From: Anthonomus grandis grandis
Taxonomy: Eukaryota > Arthropoda > Insecta > Coleoptera > Curculionidae
Length of the DNA stretch: 64,000 nt
Reading direction: 5' to 3'
Assembly: GCF_022605725.1 (NCBI RefSeq)
Contig: NC_065546.1
Span: 38,374,227 to 38,438,226, forward strand
Part shown: positions 11,237 through 21,869 of the stretch, in pieces
Position numbering within the stretch: position 1 is the first letter of the stretch
How the letters are laid out: every line of letters starts with the position of its first letter
Notes under the pieces: model-generated
Database searches by the model: none
What the model was told of the DNA's origin: nothing
The model's input: only the letters and a program-made list of their open reading frames with translations
Program-made: the position numbers and the translations under genes

Positions 11237-11829
11237 TTGACCTGTTTAACCTCCGTACTCCCTATAGAATCGTAAGAATATCTAAGAAAAATGATCCATA
11301 GTAAGTAAGTGGATTTCACGCAGCGAGATAAGTTAGTCACACATTACATTTAAAACTACGAAGACTCAAGCTCATTGCAAATCTTACAAAGAAATTAGAA
11401 ACCTTGTTAGAATTGGCATGGGTATTGTTAAAAGGGCTTACTTTGAGCATGTTAGCACAACAAAAACAAGTGAAACCATCTGAAAGATTTTGATAACATA
11501 AAATAGATCTTAATGTATATAATAAAAATACAACTTTATTTGTGAATGAGTTAGTCCGCTCGAGGTCTTTATTGATCCCATTAGATATTGCCCTATCTCG
11601 CTCCAAGCGTAAGTTAACTAGGCGGCATACCTTATTTTAATTACCTCATGTTTTGTAATGAACTGCAGCTTAGTAAAGTGGAAAAATTATCTTTATAGAA
11701 GTGGAGTTTTTGAGATTTTTAGATTTGGATTCTATGATAAAAGAACTAATGTTAAAAAAATACCCGCAAAAACCTCAGACTAAGCCTATTTTTTTTTCTG
11801 GTCTAGTAGGACCGTTCCTATGACACGTA
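11237..11829. other. Unassigned interval right of hAT copy 1
   Basis: No gene recognised. A minus-strand open stretch at 11337-11606 has no family features. Confidence 0.4.
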
Positions 11830-12930
11830 CCAAGTCTTAATTTAAACCTAAAACGTCATCTGTGGACTGATTTTCTAATAAACGGAATTAAACTTTTGAG
11901 GATAACTCTGTCCTCACCATCAATTCTCAAGATGAGCCATACGTTTAAACGTCAGCTGTCAAGCGATTTTTTGACAAGAGACACGAGAGTCCGGGCAGTA
12001 TTAAGTCCTTATAAGGATTATTTTCTCTTATGTAAGTTTAACAAATAAAAAGAATTTCTTTACTGCTTATTTATTAATTGAAAATCATGGAACAGAAAAA
12101 AGAATAAATTCCTGTCCGGCATCAAAAGTCAAATGAATTTTGGTAAAAGACCCTTGTTACAATACTACTTATAATGCTACTTATGCTACACGTCAACTGT
12201 CCTCTGATTTTCACATTTTGTCTCTCTTTGACAAGTGACATTTGAGTCAACGTAGTAAGAAGGCTTTATGATAAGTATCTGTAAGTTTGAGGCCATCTAA
12301 CGACAAAAATTAAATAAATTTTGACATCTAAGCCACGCCTTAAATCTGAAGTGTCAACTAACTAATTGGACAAGTAACGGTAGTATGGGGTAGAACTAAA
12401 GCCTTAAAAGTATTGTTTTGTTTTAGGTATTTAATCCTGTTAGTACCTAAAAGAATAAGATTTTAAAACTAATTTTTCTTAAATTTATTAAGTTTCTCAA
12501 AAAAATTGTATATCTACCCCTGTAGTTGAGCCTCCACTTTGAAATCTTAGAAGCCACACCTGAAACGTTATCTGTCAACTGATTTTTGACAAATGAGCCA
12601 TTAAACGTCAAAAGAGACCTCAATTTTGACATATGAGCCATGCTTTAAATTGCAGCTGTCAACCTTAGAAGCTTCAAACCTTAGAAGCCACACCTAAAAC
12701 GTTATCTGTCAACTGATTTTTGACAAATAAGCCATTAAACGTAAAAAGAGACCTCAATTTTGACATATAAGCCATGCTTTAAATTGCAGCTGTCAACTGT
12801 AGAAATTTTAACGTCTATCCTAATCTCACAATCAAACGTCAAAAGTCACATAAACTTTAAAGGTAAGCCACACCTTAAACGTCAACTGCAATTTGACAGA
12901 TGACATTCGAGGACCGGACTAAGGTCTCGG
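11830..12930. repeat. Degenerate CTTAAACGTCAACTGTCAA repeat block, copy 2
   Basis: At least eight variants of the aaacgtcaactgtcaact/tttgacaaatgagcca motif occur here. Part of the order matches the 2880-3440 block (gtccgggcagtattaag followed by a ttataaggattattttctctta context, and ggccatctaacgacaaaaattaaat). A 134-bp unit beginning cttagaagccacacct is tandemly repeated at about 12546 and 12680. No terminal repeats or ORFs. Confidence 0.75.
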
Positions 12931-15059
12931 AAACATATAAATATTTATGTAAAATTAATAAATTAAAAAGTACTGGTGGAAACAACTTAAAAATAAGACT
13001 CTTACTTTTAAAGACTACTTCTTTACATAACTGCTTACTTATAAATGTTTTTTAAAACTTATGTATTATCATTTAGCAAGTTTTAAAAAATCAAGATTCA
13101 ACAAGTGGCCGACTACCAAAAAACTTCCTAAAACCCCCTCAAACTCACCTAAGCCGCCTCCAAGTCTCTCTTTCTTTTATCCTTATCAAAAATCACTCCT
13201 GTCACAAAAAAAGGAAAACTCACTATCGCACAACTCGACGCGAAAATAGAAAATCTCGAGTTTCCCGAGAGAATTTCCTCGAAAAAAAAACAAGTTGCGC
13301 CTTGACACCGGTGTCGCGTTTGAGTCCCGACTGAAACTTGTGGGTACATCTGAATATTTTTGAGTTTTCCCTCTCGGTCGCGCCCACCAATTTTCCCGGA
13401 GTTTGTCCTTGTTTTCGATGGGGAGCGTGCGCTCTTATGGTCCGTCTAGAAGGCGGTAATCTATACAACCTGTATGGATTGTTTCGAGAAAGCCTATTTA
13501 CGAACCGGGGGTTTTCCTACCTGTTGTAACATATTTAAACATTTTTTAAAATTCTTTGTTAATTAGTTAATTAAAGGAAAAACTAAATTACGTTTCATGT
13601 TCTTGTCGGGCTTATTAATTTAGATTGAAAGGCGCAATATATTCAAACATTAATACTGTTTTGATGGATGGTTTTCGATTTAAAATGAGGGAAACAGCGC
13701 TAATTAACAAGGGAAAACACATTTCGACTTTTTTTACTGTTTCAAAGGGTTGGTCCAAGCGAAGTACATTAGAGGGTAATGAGGTCAATGTAATAAAAAA
13801 GTTTTTTACAGTATATTGAAAAATATTCTGAACAGTTTAGCCTTTAACACTAGTGCTGAAATAAACGTTTCAATATTTGTCGTCAGAAGGGATGAAAGGA
13901 TGTAACAAGTTAAGATACTCACATGCTTTTTAATTGGTTTTTAATATACAGGGTGATTCATGAGAAAATGTCAATACTTCAGGTACAAATGCAGGAGATG
14001 TTCAATGCGTACATACAAATTCATGTACGTATTCAGGGCCAAAAATAAGCATGAATCCAAAAATTTTAGGCTGGAGATAAATAGAGAAACTCACATAAGT
14101 ATTAACCATATTTAATATTTATTTCGCTTTACGTGATATCTCTTAATACTTTTTTAGTGAATATGCCTCGCAGAAGATATTTATTGGAAGATCTTCGTAC
14201 AGAAAATAGGAGAAGAAAGCATGTATTTCAATTCCAAAAATATACAGTAAAGGATAGTGTTAAGATGTACAACCTATTTCTGTTTAGAAATTAGAAATAA
14301 GCAGCTGAGCTATGGATCAGTGATACCAATAACTGCTGGAATGTTATAAGCAAGATTCTTTAAGATAGAAGATTTTGTTTTATTGTGTAATAAAAATTAT
14401 GTTCCTACATTGGTAGCTTAATGTCTATGGATGTAATGTTTATAGATGCACTGATTATAGTACACTTATTATATTAGGTGTTAAGATTTAGAGTGTCTGT
14501 TCTACAGTTTACTGTGTCGTTTATATGATATAATAAGATTTCAGAGACATTTTGCTTGAAAAAAAGTATTTCTCTATCCAAGAGCATAGCTTTCGAAAAA
14601 TCGAAATAATGACAAATTGTACTTGTACTGACTCATTCTGCATTTGATGTATTGTATAGTTTGTCCAATATAACTCTTACCACGATTGCAAGACGGCAAG
14701 ATTGCAAATTTTGTAAATCAAATTAAAAAAATTGTTCTTTAGGAGTTGTACAAACCTGTAAACCCCCAATAAAACCCAACCCAACTTTTAAATAAAAAAA
14801 TCAAACAAAAATCAACAGTCTTACTAAGAGATTAATAGCATGTTAGTATGTAGATCAAAATACTTATAAGAGTCATCCTGCACATAATGGTGTGTCTGCA
14901 TAGTTGTATGATCAAGAAAAATCTATAACACGAATATAAGTTTATGCCCTGTTAGTTGTATTAACGAGCCTGCTTACCTTCTAGTTAGATTTGCTTATTC
15001 TATTCTGTCACAAGTTTCCTCATCTTTTCAGTTTAACTTTATAAACTTAATAATTGATA
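12931..15059. other. Unassigned interval
   Basis: Segment 13200-13520 is more GC-rich than its surroundings, with short open frames on both strands, none recognised. At 13950 the string tacagggtgattcatgag resembles a common terminal motif of insect repeats but no partner end was found. The remainder is AT-rich and featureless. Confidence 0.35.
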
Positions 15060-15560
15060 TTATGAAATCTGAATGGCGTTATATCTCTGCTTATACTACC
15101 ATGCCACGTGAATTATTCTGTGAAATAGTTGAAACTTGTTAGCTCCAATTTAATGGTGAGTTTTGATGGCTCAGTAATAAGAAATTTAGCTAAAAATTAA
15201 GTGTTAAAATCTCGGCCATTTAGATTGGTGGAATTCATAAAATTATACGTAGATGACACTATTTTAGTTTGTTCTCAAGAAAATCACAACCTTTTAACTG
15301 TCTAATTAATAATGATCATCCACGTCTTCAATTTACTATAGAACTAGAACAGAATAATAAAATATAATTTTTTGATATTATGCTTTTTCATAATAACACT
15401 GGTTTAATTTCTAATAGTACTATAACAAACCGACTGCTTATGGGAAACTGTCTTCTCAGGCCACAATCCACAAGTCTGTAATAGTCAAGGGTTTACTTCA
15501 CAGATTATGTCATATTAGTAGTCTTGAATTTCAGGAAGTTAATAATATTTTATAATTAAA
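15060..15560 (+). mobile_element. Penelope-like element reverse-transcriptase fragment
   Basis: Plus-strand frames with stops spell parts of a Penelope RT. At 15050-15140 is LIIDIMKSEWRYIS followed by MPRELFCEIVETC. At 15240-15275 is the catalytic YVDDTILVCSQENHN. Then come HPRLQFTIELEQNN and FFDIMLFHNN, and a segment SVIVKGLLHRLCHISSLEFQ just before 15550. The order and spacing match the RT C-terminal half of Penelope elements; the GIY-YIG nuclease is not present. Several frameshifts and stops; inactive. Confidence 0.75.
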
Positions 15561-15672
15561 AATTTATTGAAGAAAAGCAGTGCCATGCGAAGCTTTTTTT
15601 CTTCTTCCTCTTTTCCTTATTCCAATAGACTCGCGTCGCATTTCGACGGTCGCCCAATCTTGTTGTTTATAA

Positions 15673-16500
15673 AGGTCGGGGCACACAAATCCGTACCGAG
15701 GACGCACCGTGCCCACAGCGCAGCTCGGCCGTGTCTCGGTTGTCAACAACACTATAGTAATAAAATAGCGAAGTCTTAACAACATAGCGCGCACCGTGCC
15801 CGAGGATGTAGCGCGCACCGCATCCGTGACGAGTGGGAATAGTTTTGTTTAATTTTCAACGGTGACGGTGCGTTGTACGATCTCGAACGAGCAATAAAAT
15901 ATAGCTATTCAAAATGGAAATTGAAAGGTTAATAGAGGAAGTTTCCATCACTGTATGATCAAAAAAATTAAAAATATAGGAATACAGATTATAAGGACAG
16001 ATTGTGGAATAACATTTCTTTGGAATTGAACATAAAAGGTTTTTTTTTCAATTTTTTCAGTAGCTTATGAAACATGGATTGTGTCATTCTAAAATACTGA
16101 TGGAATTTTGTCTCGTCATTCATCAGATGAGGAAATAGTGTGCTGAATTCTCCTTCTGTAGTTCTTGCTTTCCAAGCACCGTGTATCCATTTTCTTCTCA
16201 AATATTTCTTTTTATTTCTGACTTTGTTTTCTTCCTCTTCATCCAATGCAATAACTAGCATTGCTAATTCACTATTGCCAAATTTCGAGAACATTTTTCT
16301 TTGAAATAAATTTAATGTACCAACCCAATTATAACTTTCGATCCAACTGAATACTTTGAAGTGCGTCGTGACCGTCCAATGCGATGCGGGATGCGGCCGT
16401 GTGTCGGAGATGTGTGTTTTGCGAGATAACGCACCGAGACACGGCCGAGCTACGCTGCGGGCACGGTGCGGTCTCGGTACGGATATGTGTGCCTCGACCT
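15673..16500. mobile_element. Short PIF/Harbinger-like element with N-terminal transposase fragment
   Basis: Inverted repeats of about 90 bp bound it: left starts aggtcggggcacacaaatccg, right ends cggatatgtgtgcctcgacct. Both arms carry ccgtaccgag and the gctcggccgtgtctcgg segment. Flanking triplets are taa and tta, a near TWA duplication. It encodes only the first part of a Harbinger transposase on the minus strand, so it could move only with a helper. It abuts the next Harbinger element with only its 3-bp flank between them. Confidence 0.8.
15989..16330 (-). pseudogene. Harbinger transposase N-terminal domain only
   Basis: Minus strand reads NKKKYLRRKWIHGAWKAR, TEGEFSTLFPHLMNDETKFH and QYFRMTQSMFHKLLKKLKKK. 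This is the conserved N-terminal block of insect PIF/Harbinger transposases (RR-WVHPI...GEF..L..EL..D...F..YFRM). No catalytic DDE region follows. It lies inside the short element, so this is an internally deleted derivative, not part of the transposase of the neighbouring element. Confidence 0.8.
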
Positions 16501-16725
16501 TTAAGCGGAGAATACACATACGCGATCGCGACCACGATCGCGATGGCGATAGCGATAGCGATCCGATTTAGCAAACGTAAACGAATACATCAGCACATAC
16601 ATGCTGCGACCTGTTCGCGTTTGTGCAGCGACCGATCGCAGTGTCCAACGCGATACAAGAACATTCGCGATCAAACGCAACAGGTTACGTTAATCGCAGG
16701 TCGCACTGAGTTGAGGTTAGATAAA

Positions 16726-18661
16726 ATGACTGATTTTACGGAATTATTGATTGAAAATGTAAAATGTATCATGTTTTATTTGATTTATCCCATCCAGATT
16801 ACAAAAATATGCGTATAAAGAACAAAATATAAGACGAAATTGCAAAAAATATGGGATTAAAACACACAGGTAAGCATTTTGTTTATTATATAATTAGTTA
16901 AGTAATGAAAAGTTTAATGAAATTATTGTAAAGTACTAAAATAAGTAACAAATTTCTCACGTATGTCAAAATCCAAATTTACTGCTCTTCCTCCATCAAC
17001 CGGCAAGCTGTTAAATAAAACTAGGGGTCTATCATTATTCTCTTGTAAGTATACAAACTGTTGATCAACATTCCATCAAGCTACTTTGACCAGTTTTTTA
17101 GCTGTATCTACTTTAACTTCTAATGGCCTAAAAAACAGTATCCATTTGTGTGCCAATATGCCAAATGCATTTTCGACAACCCGACGCGACATGCTCTACA
17201 CAAGCGATAATTAAATGTTTCTTTATTTCGATCAAATCGGAATTCTCTGTATGAAAATGGTCTCATTAAATAAGTACTTAATGTAAAAGCTTCATCGCCT
17301 ATTAAAACACACGGAATTTCTTCATGCTCTTCATCTGATATAGACCTATTCGGTGGTACATTAAAAGTGCCATTTGCAAATTTTCCACCCATAGCCGATA
17401 CTTGAAATATACCTCCGTCACTGTTTTTACCATATCCACCTACATCTATGGTAATAAATTTGTATTCAGGATCAACAATCGCCATTAGAACAATTGAAAA
17501 CTTTTTCAAATAAGAAAAGTAATTTAATCCACTGTTTTGTGGACACTTGATAGTTATATGCTTCCCGTCTATACTACCCAAACAATTAGAAAATTGCCAT
17601 AAATTTTTATAACCCAAAATTGATTTTTCCCATATTTCTGCTGTAGCCTCTGGCATATAAATTGGTTGCAATCTCTTCCAAATTGCTTCACAAACTTCTT
17701 CAACAATTGAAGCAACTGTTGAGAATCCCATCCGAAAACTATGACCAATTGTTTTATATGAATCGCCTGTCGCTAAAAATCTAAAATTAAAATATTTTAA
17801 AATAATGAATATAAAAAATAGCATGTTCTATTCAAAGTAATAAAGTTTATTTTGCTAAGAAATACATATCGCTAGTAGAAAACAAATGTAATTCTGTTGT
17901 ATTTTCCGCCTGAAAATGGACATTGAGGTTCACAAAAGTGTCACATATTAGCATCAACGATTTCGCAGTAATCATAAACTATTCACCGCTGGAAAAACCT
18001 AACAGATTCTTACTCAAAATATTTCCGCACCGAAAAGACAAAACTGGACAAGCCGCTAAATCTATCTGCCGCTACAAAACCTGGCCTTGGGCGCAACAGA
18101 TGGAAGTTTTCAGGCCTTTTTTACAATTTGCTTAGACTGATACTAATGTAACTGACGAAACAGAAATTCATGAGTTTGCAAGCGAAGAACGTAGCGATAC
18201 AAACGAAGATTTACAAAGTGAAAGTATACTAAGAAGTGAAGCTAATCATCGAAAAATATCAAAAAATTAATTTAAACGAAATCAAGAAAAAAAGAGAAAA
18301 TCAATGGAAGACTTATCCAACCCACAAGCTTCATCTGTTGATAAAGTTATCAAATTCCTAGATGAGAGACATATTGCAAATCAGAAAACTAACATTACAG
18401 ATGACATTGATATAACATTTCAAGGATACGCAGCAAGTGTAAAAAAGTTGTCGACGGAAGGGCAAGAATTAAGTGAAATCCGGATGCAAAGACAAAACCA
18501 ACCAAGCAATAGTTCCTCTTTTAATTCCATGAAAGTATCAAAGATGCCAAACTCCCCCCCACAGCGTTCATATTTCACAAACAGTTGTACTGCTCAGGAA
18601 GTCTCTGAAGAAAGTTCTACAACAACCTGGTATGAGGAATTCTGTACGAACAATATTGACT
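16726..18661 (+). pseudogene. MADF (Myb/SANT-like) DNA-binding accessory protein of Harbinger A
   Basis: Exon 1 (16726-16869) starts MTDFTELLIENVKC and, after a frameshift, reads FDLSHPDYKNMRIKNKI, a stop, then DEIAKNMGLKHT: the first half of a MADF domain. It ends at cacacag|gtaagc. Exon 2 (about 17975-18661; acceptor unclear) gives RWKNLTDSYSKYFRTEKT, then after a frameshift KTGQAAKSICRYKTWPWAQQ, completing the MADF domain. It continues to a BESS-like tail (DDIDITFQGYAASVKKL). In active Harbingers this protein imports the transposase into the nucleus and binds element ends. The intron contains transposase exon 3 on the other strand. Confidence 0.75.
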
Positions 18662-19124
18662 AATTAATTATTATGTATTTTTTATTACTATGTAATCTAG
18701 CTGTTGTAAAACACCTTAATAGAGAATAAGAATAAAATATAAATGCTCATTCAATTACCTTAATGTAACTGCTAGCCGTTCTGTTGGTCCAATAGGTTCC
18801 CTAAATGTAGTTTGATCTTTAGTAATATCTTTTCTAATAAAATCTAGTATTTCATCAAAACTATTAAAAGTCGTTCTGAAATACGGAGTTCAGGATATAG
18901 GTTATGAAATTCTCCTTCTTCGTTCCGCTTCGTTTCCGCTTTCTTCTATAATTTAAATTATATTATTTAGCGTATGACGTCTATTTTAAACGGTTGTAAA
19001 ATATGCACTACTTCAAAAAAAAAACACATAAAAGATTATGTACTTACTTTCTTGTTTCATTAGTACAATTTTCTTCCTCTAATAATATAGCAAGAATGAG
19101 TGCCTCTTCCTCTAAACTAGACAT
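16923..19124 (-). pseudogene. PIF/Harbinger DDE transposase of element A
   Basis: Start codon at 19124 (MSSLEEEALILAILLEEEN). Exon 1 ends at 19048 (|gtaagt). Exon 2, 18759-18945, holds EGEFHNLYPELR and, after a frameshift, FNSFDEILDFI and IGPTERLAVTLR, ending aag|gtaatt. Exon 3, 17780 down to 16923, starts after a ttttag acceptor and restores AVTLRFLATGDSYKTIGHSF in frame. The catalytic blocks are NCLGSIDGKH, IDVGGYGKNSDGGIF, VLIGDEAF and, after one frameshift near 17190, VVENAFGILAHKW. The first two Asp and the Glu of the DDE triad are therefore present. The N-terminal WVHPI block seems deleted. MADF exon 2 lies inside the 17781-18758 intron on the other strand. Confidence 0.85.
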
Positions 19125-19294
19125 TTTTTACTTTTGGTATAAACTGGATCGTAATCGCAATATGTCTGTTCACTTACACCAGCGATCACGATTTGCATCG
19201 CTATCGCCTATGTGTGTTCTCCGCTTTATGGGCCTACAGTTTAACGTGGGTTCCGAACCACGAGTGTTTTGTTTTTGTAAGACAAACACAAACA

Positions 19295-19369
19295 GCCATG
19301 CCAGGATTCGAACCTAAGACCATACGATGGCATCGTGAACACTTTGCCCTCGGTGCTACCGGGGTCGGC
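19295..19369 (-). repeat. tRNA-like sequence (SINE head or tRNA pseudogene)
   Basis: On the minus strand a B-box GGTTCGAATCC sits in a T-arm with a 5-bp stem (TTAGG/CCTGG). An A-box-like TAGCACCGAGG lies upstream at the normal distance. The acceptor ends GCC..GGC pair only partly and the anticodon arm is poor, so a functional tRNA is unlikely. Confidence 0.45.
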
Positions 19370-19420
19370 AAGCGAAGCTTTTGTGAAGTTTTTTCCAATT
19401 TTAATATAAATAAACAGGGG

Positions 19421-21842
19421 TAATTAATAATTAAACCACCTTCATTATTTTTCCCAAGAGAACATCATGACTATGTTCAATACGAAAATTTCCGGAGGTT
19501 TAAATAGCTCCCCATTCGGATCTCCGGGAGGAGCGGTCTTGGACAACGTCATACGAGAAGGAATTAATACCCGCTACATTACACGAATCGGCTCATGGAA
19601 CATCCAAGCAGGAAAACTGTACATCATCAAAAAAGAAGCCCGCGCAAACAAAATACATCTGCTAGGCATGTCGGAAACACACTGGAAAGGATCCGGGCAT
19701 TACACCACAGACTCAGGAAACAAATTATACTTTTCAGGAAATGATACAGAAAGCCGCAATGGAGTTGCTTTCTTACTGCCCAGATCAACCGCGAAAGCTG
19801 TCTTAGCATACAATGCTGTTAACGATCGCATCATAACAATAAAGATCAAATCGCAACCTTTCAACGTCAACGTCATACAAGCCTATGCCCCAACTAGTGA
19901 CTCCTCGGACGAAGCTATTGAGGAGTTTTATGAGCAGCTGAATGCTACCACAAATGAACTTCCTAAAAATGAGATTCTCGTTGTTACTGGAGACATGAAT
20001 GCTAAAATTGGCAAAACAAAAGATATAGATGAACAACTCAAAGGAATAATTGGTTCGTTCGGCTTAGGGACAAGAAACGAACGAAGTGAACGAATGCTTC
20101 AATTCTGCCAAGAACAAAATCTCACTATCGCAAACACATTATTTGCACATCATAAAAGACGCCTATACACATGGACATCACCAGGAGATAGATACAGAAA
20201 TCAAATTGACTACATTATGGTCAAATCTCGCTGGAAATCCTCCGTCGTTAACTGCAAGACGTACCCTGGAGCTGTCTGTGGTTCAGATCATAATTTATTA
20301 CTAATGAAGTTCAGCCTACGTCTAAAAAAAATCTACCACCAACGCAACAGGATCAACATGACGGAAACAGCCAAACGGCAATTTCAAGAAGAAATACAAA
20401 ACAAATTGGAGGCCGAAAAACATGACATAATGAATAAACAAGACCCAGACCAAGAATGGGAAGCATTGAGAAATGTTATTAAGACGACAGAAGATCACCT
20501 TCAACTAACACATAACCCCATAAATCGGCCAAACAAACCCTGGATCACACAAGTGACCATAGAAACAATTAACAAACGAAAAGAAATGAAAGTAAGGGAA
20601 ATAACACGCAAATTCAAATCAAAGACTTTCACAATTGAAGACAAGGACGGAAAGATAGTATGGGAAGATGAAAAAGTGATCGAACGATGGAGACAATATT
20701 GTGAGGAATTATACACCAAAGAAACCAAAATAGCGATCGAACAACAGAAAGAAAACACACAATTTGAAATGGAGCCCAATATTCTTATGTCTGAAAGAAG
20801 CTATAAAAAACCTAAAGCTAAACAAATCCCCAGGAACAGACGGAGTTCGTGCTAAGCTCATAAAAGTACTAGGAGACCCGGGAACCAAAATCCTACATGA
20901 TATATGTAATAAGATTTGGCAAAGTTGTCAATGGCCTAAAGACTGGACAACGTCTGCATTTATACCTATTCACAAAAAGGGATCCACCAAAAAATGCAAA
21001 AATTATCGAACGATATCTCTAATCAGACATGCCAGCAAAATCCTGCTTAAAATAATAGATAGACGATTGGAAAACTACTTAGAGAGTCAAATCCCTCCAG
21101 AACAAGCAGGCTTCGTTAAGGGACGAGGGACTAGGGACCAAATATTCAACATCCGCCAATTAATTGAGAAAGCCCGGGTGTTCAATACCCCCATGCTCTT
21201 GTGCTTTATAGATTACAAAAAGGCTTTCGACTGTGTTCGATGGAGTAGTGTCTGGAATGTATTGAAAGAAATGGGAGTCCCTCCGCATTTCATATCTCTA
21301 ATAACCAACCTATATGAAAATAACAATGCCATAGTTAGTCTCAACAATAAAACATCAAACATTTTCAAAGTACATAGAGGCGTCCGTGAAGGATGTATCC
21401 TATCACCGAGACTCTTCAATGTCTACGGTGAATTCATAATGAGACGAGCCCTGGAAAATGTTGAAGGAGGTGTGTCAATCAATGGTAGAAAGATATGTAA
21501 TCTCAGATACGCGGACGACACTACCCTAATAACAAGAGATAAAGATGAGATGGTTACACTTATTGCATTCCGCATTCTTGGTTACTTCGGACACATCACC
21601 AGGAGAGACCAAGGCAATCTAGAAAAACTTATCGTGCAGGGCAAAGTAAAAGGTAAAAGATCAAGAGGAAGATCCCCATCACGGTGGATAGACCAAATTA
21701 AAGAAATTACAAGGCAAGCCTTGCAGACAAATGTAAGAGTAGCAGAAGATCGACAACAGTGGAGACAATCGACCCATCAGTGTTCATAGACATGACCTCA
21801 CAACTCTTCAAGAATGAAGATATGACTAAGAAGAAGAAGAAG
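19421..21842 (+). mobile_element. LINE with APE endonuclease, (AAG)n tail and 9-bp target duplication
   Basis: AAACAGGGG occurs at 19412-19420 directly before the element and at 21843-21851 directly after a short aagaagaagaag tail, so the ends are certain. The 5' leader is only 46 bp. The insert carries one long reading frame with endonuclease and RT, broken by a frameshift near 20790 and an internal deletion after the YADD box. Confidence 0.9.
19467..21789 (+). pseudogene. LINE ORF2: APE endonuclease and reverse transcriptase
   Basis: The first part (19467-20855) is an exonuclease-endonuclease-phosphatase domain: IGSWNIQAGKLY, HLLGMSETHWKGSG, VIQAYAPTSDSSDE, VTGDMNAKIGK, YRNQIDYIMV and CGSDHNLLLMKF. 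Catalytic Asn, Glu, Asp and His are all present. After a frameshift (20764-21789) come the RT blocks NKSPGTDGVRAKLIK, CKNYRTISLIRHASKILLKI, EQAGFVKGRGTRDQIFN, CFIDYKKAFDCV, GVREGCILSPRLFN and LRYADDTTLI. Shortly after YADD the sequence jumps to a C-terminal segment (RILGYFGHITRRDQGNLEKL, RGRSPSRWIDQIKE), so roughly 200 residues of thumb and connector are deleted. It resembles the craniofacial-development-protein-2-like LINEs of insects. Confidence 0.9.
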
Positions 21843-21869
21843 AAACAGGGGTTTTCTTAAAATAGGGTA

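Larger units (their letters stand above)
16504..19225. mobile_element. Full-length PIF/Harbinger transposon A with TTA target duplication
   Basis: Ends agcggagaatacacata (left) and tatgtgtgttctccgct (right) are inverted repeats. Both are flanked by TTA (16501-16503 and 19226-19228), the classical Harbinger 3-bp duplication. Sub-terminal sequence is rich in gcgatcgcg/gcgatagcg iterations on both sides. Two genes fill the element: a plus-strand MADF-domain gene and a minus-strand DDE transposase, interlocked exon in intron. One or two frameshifts in each gene suggest it is recently dead. Confidence 0.9.

Noticed and set aside
11830..12930. CRISPR-like array
   Set aside because: Repeat words vary in sequence and spacing with no uniform spacers; this is a degenerate eukaryotic repeat.
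13949..13968. tacagggtgattcatgag as a transposon terminus
   Set aside because: Common-looking insect repeat end, but no matching second end, coding region or target duplication could be found.
16329..16574. Open frames rich in Ala-Ile repeats on both strands
   Set aside because: They are translations of the gcgatcgc/gcgatagc iterations in the Harbinger A terminus.
19295..19369. Functional tRNA gene
   Set aside because: A- and B-boxes are present but acceptor and anticodon stems do not pair well, so it was listed only as a tRNA-like repeat.
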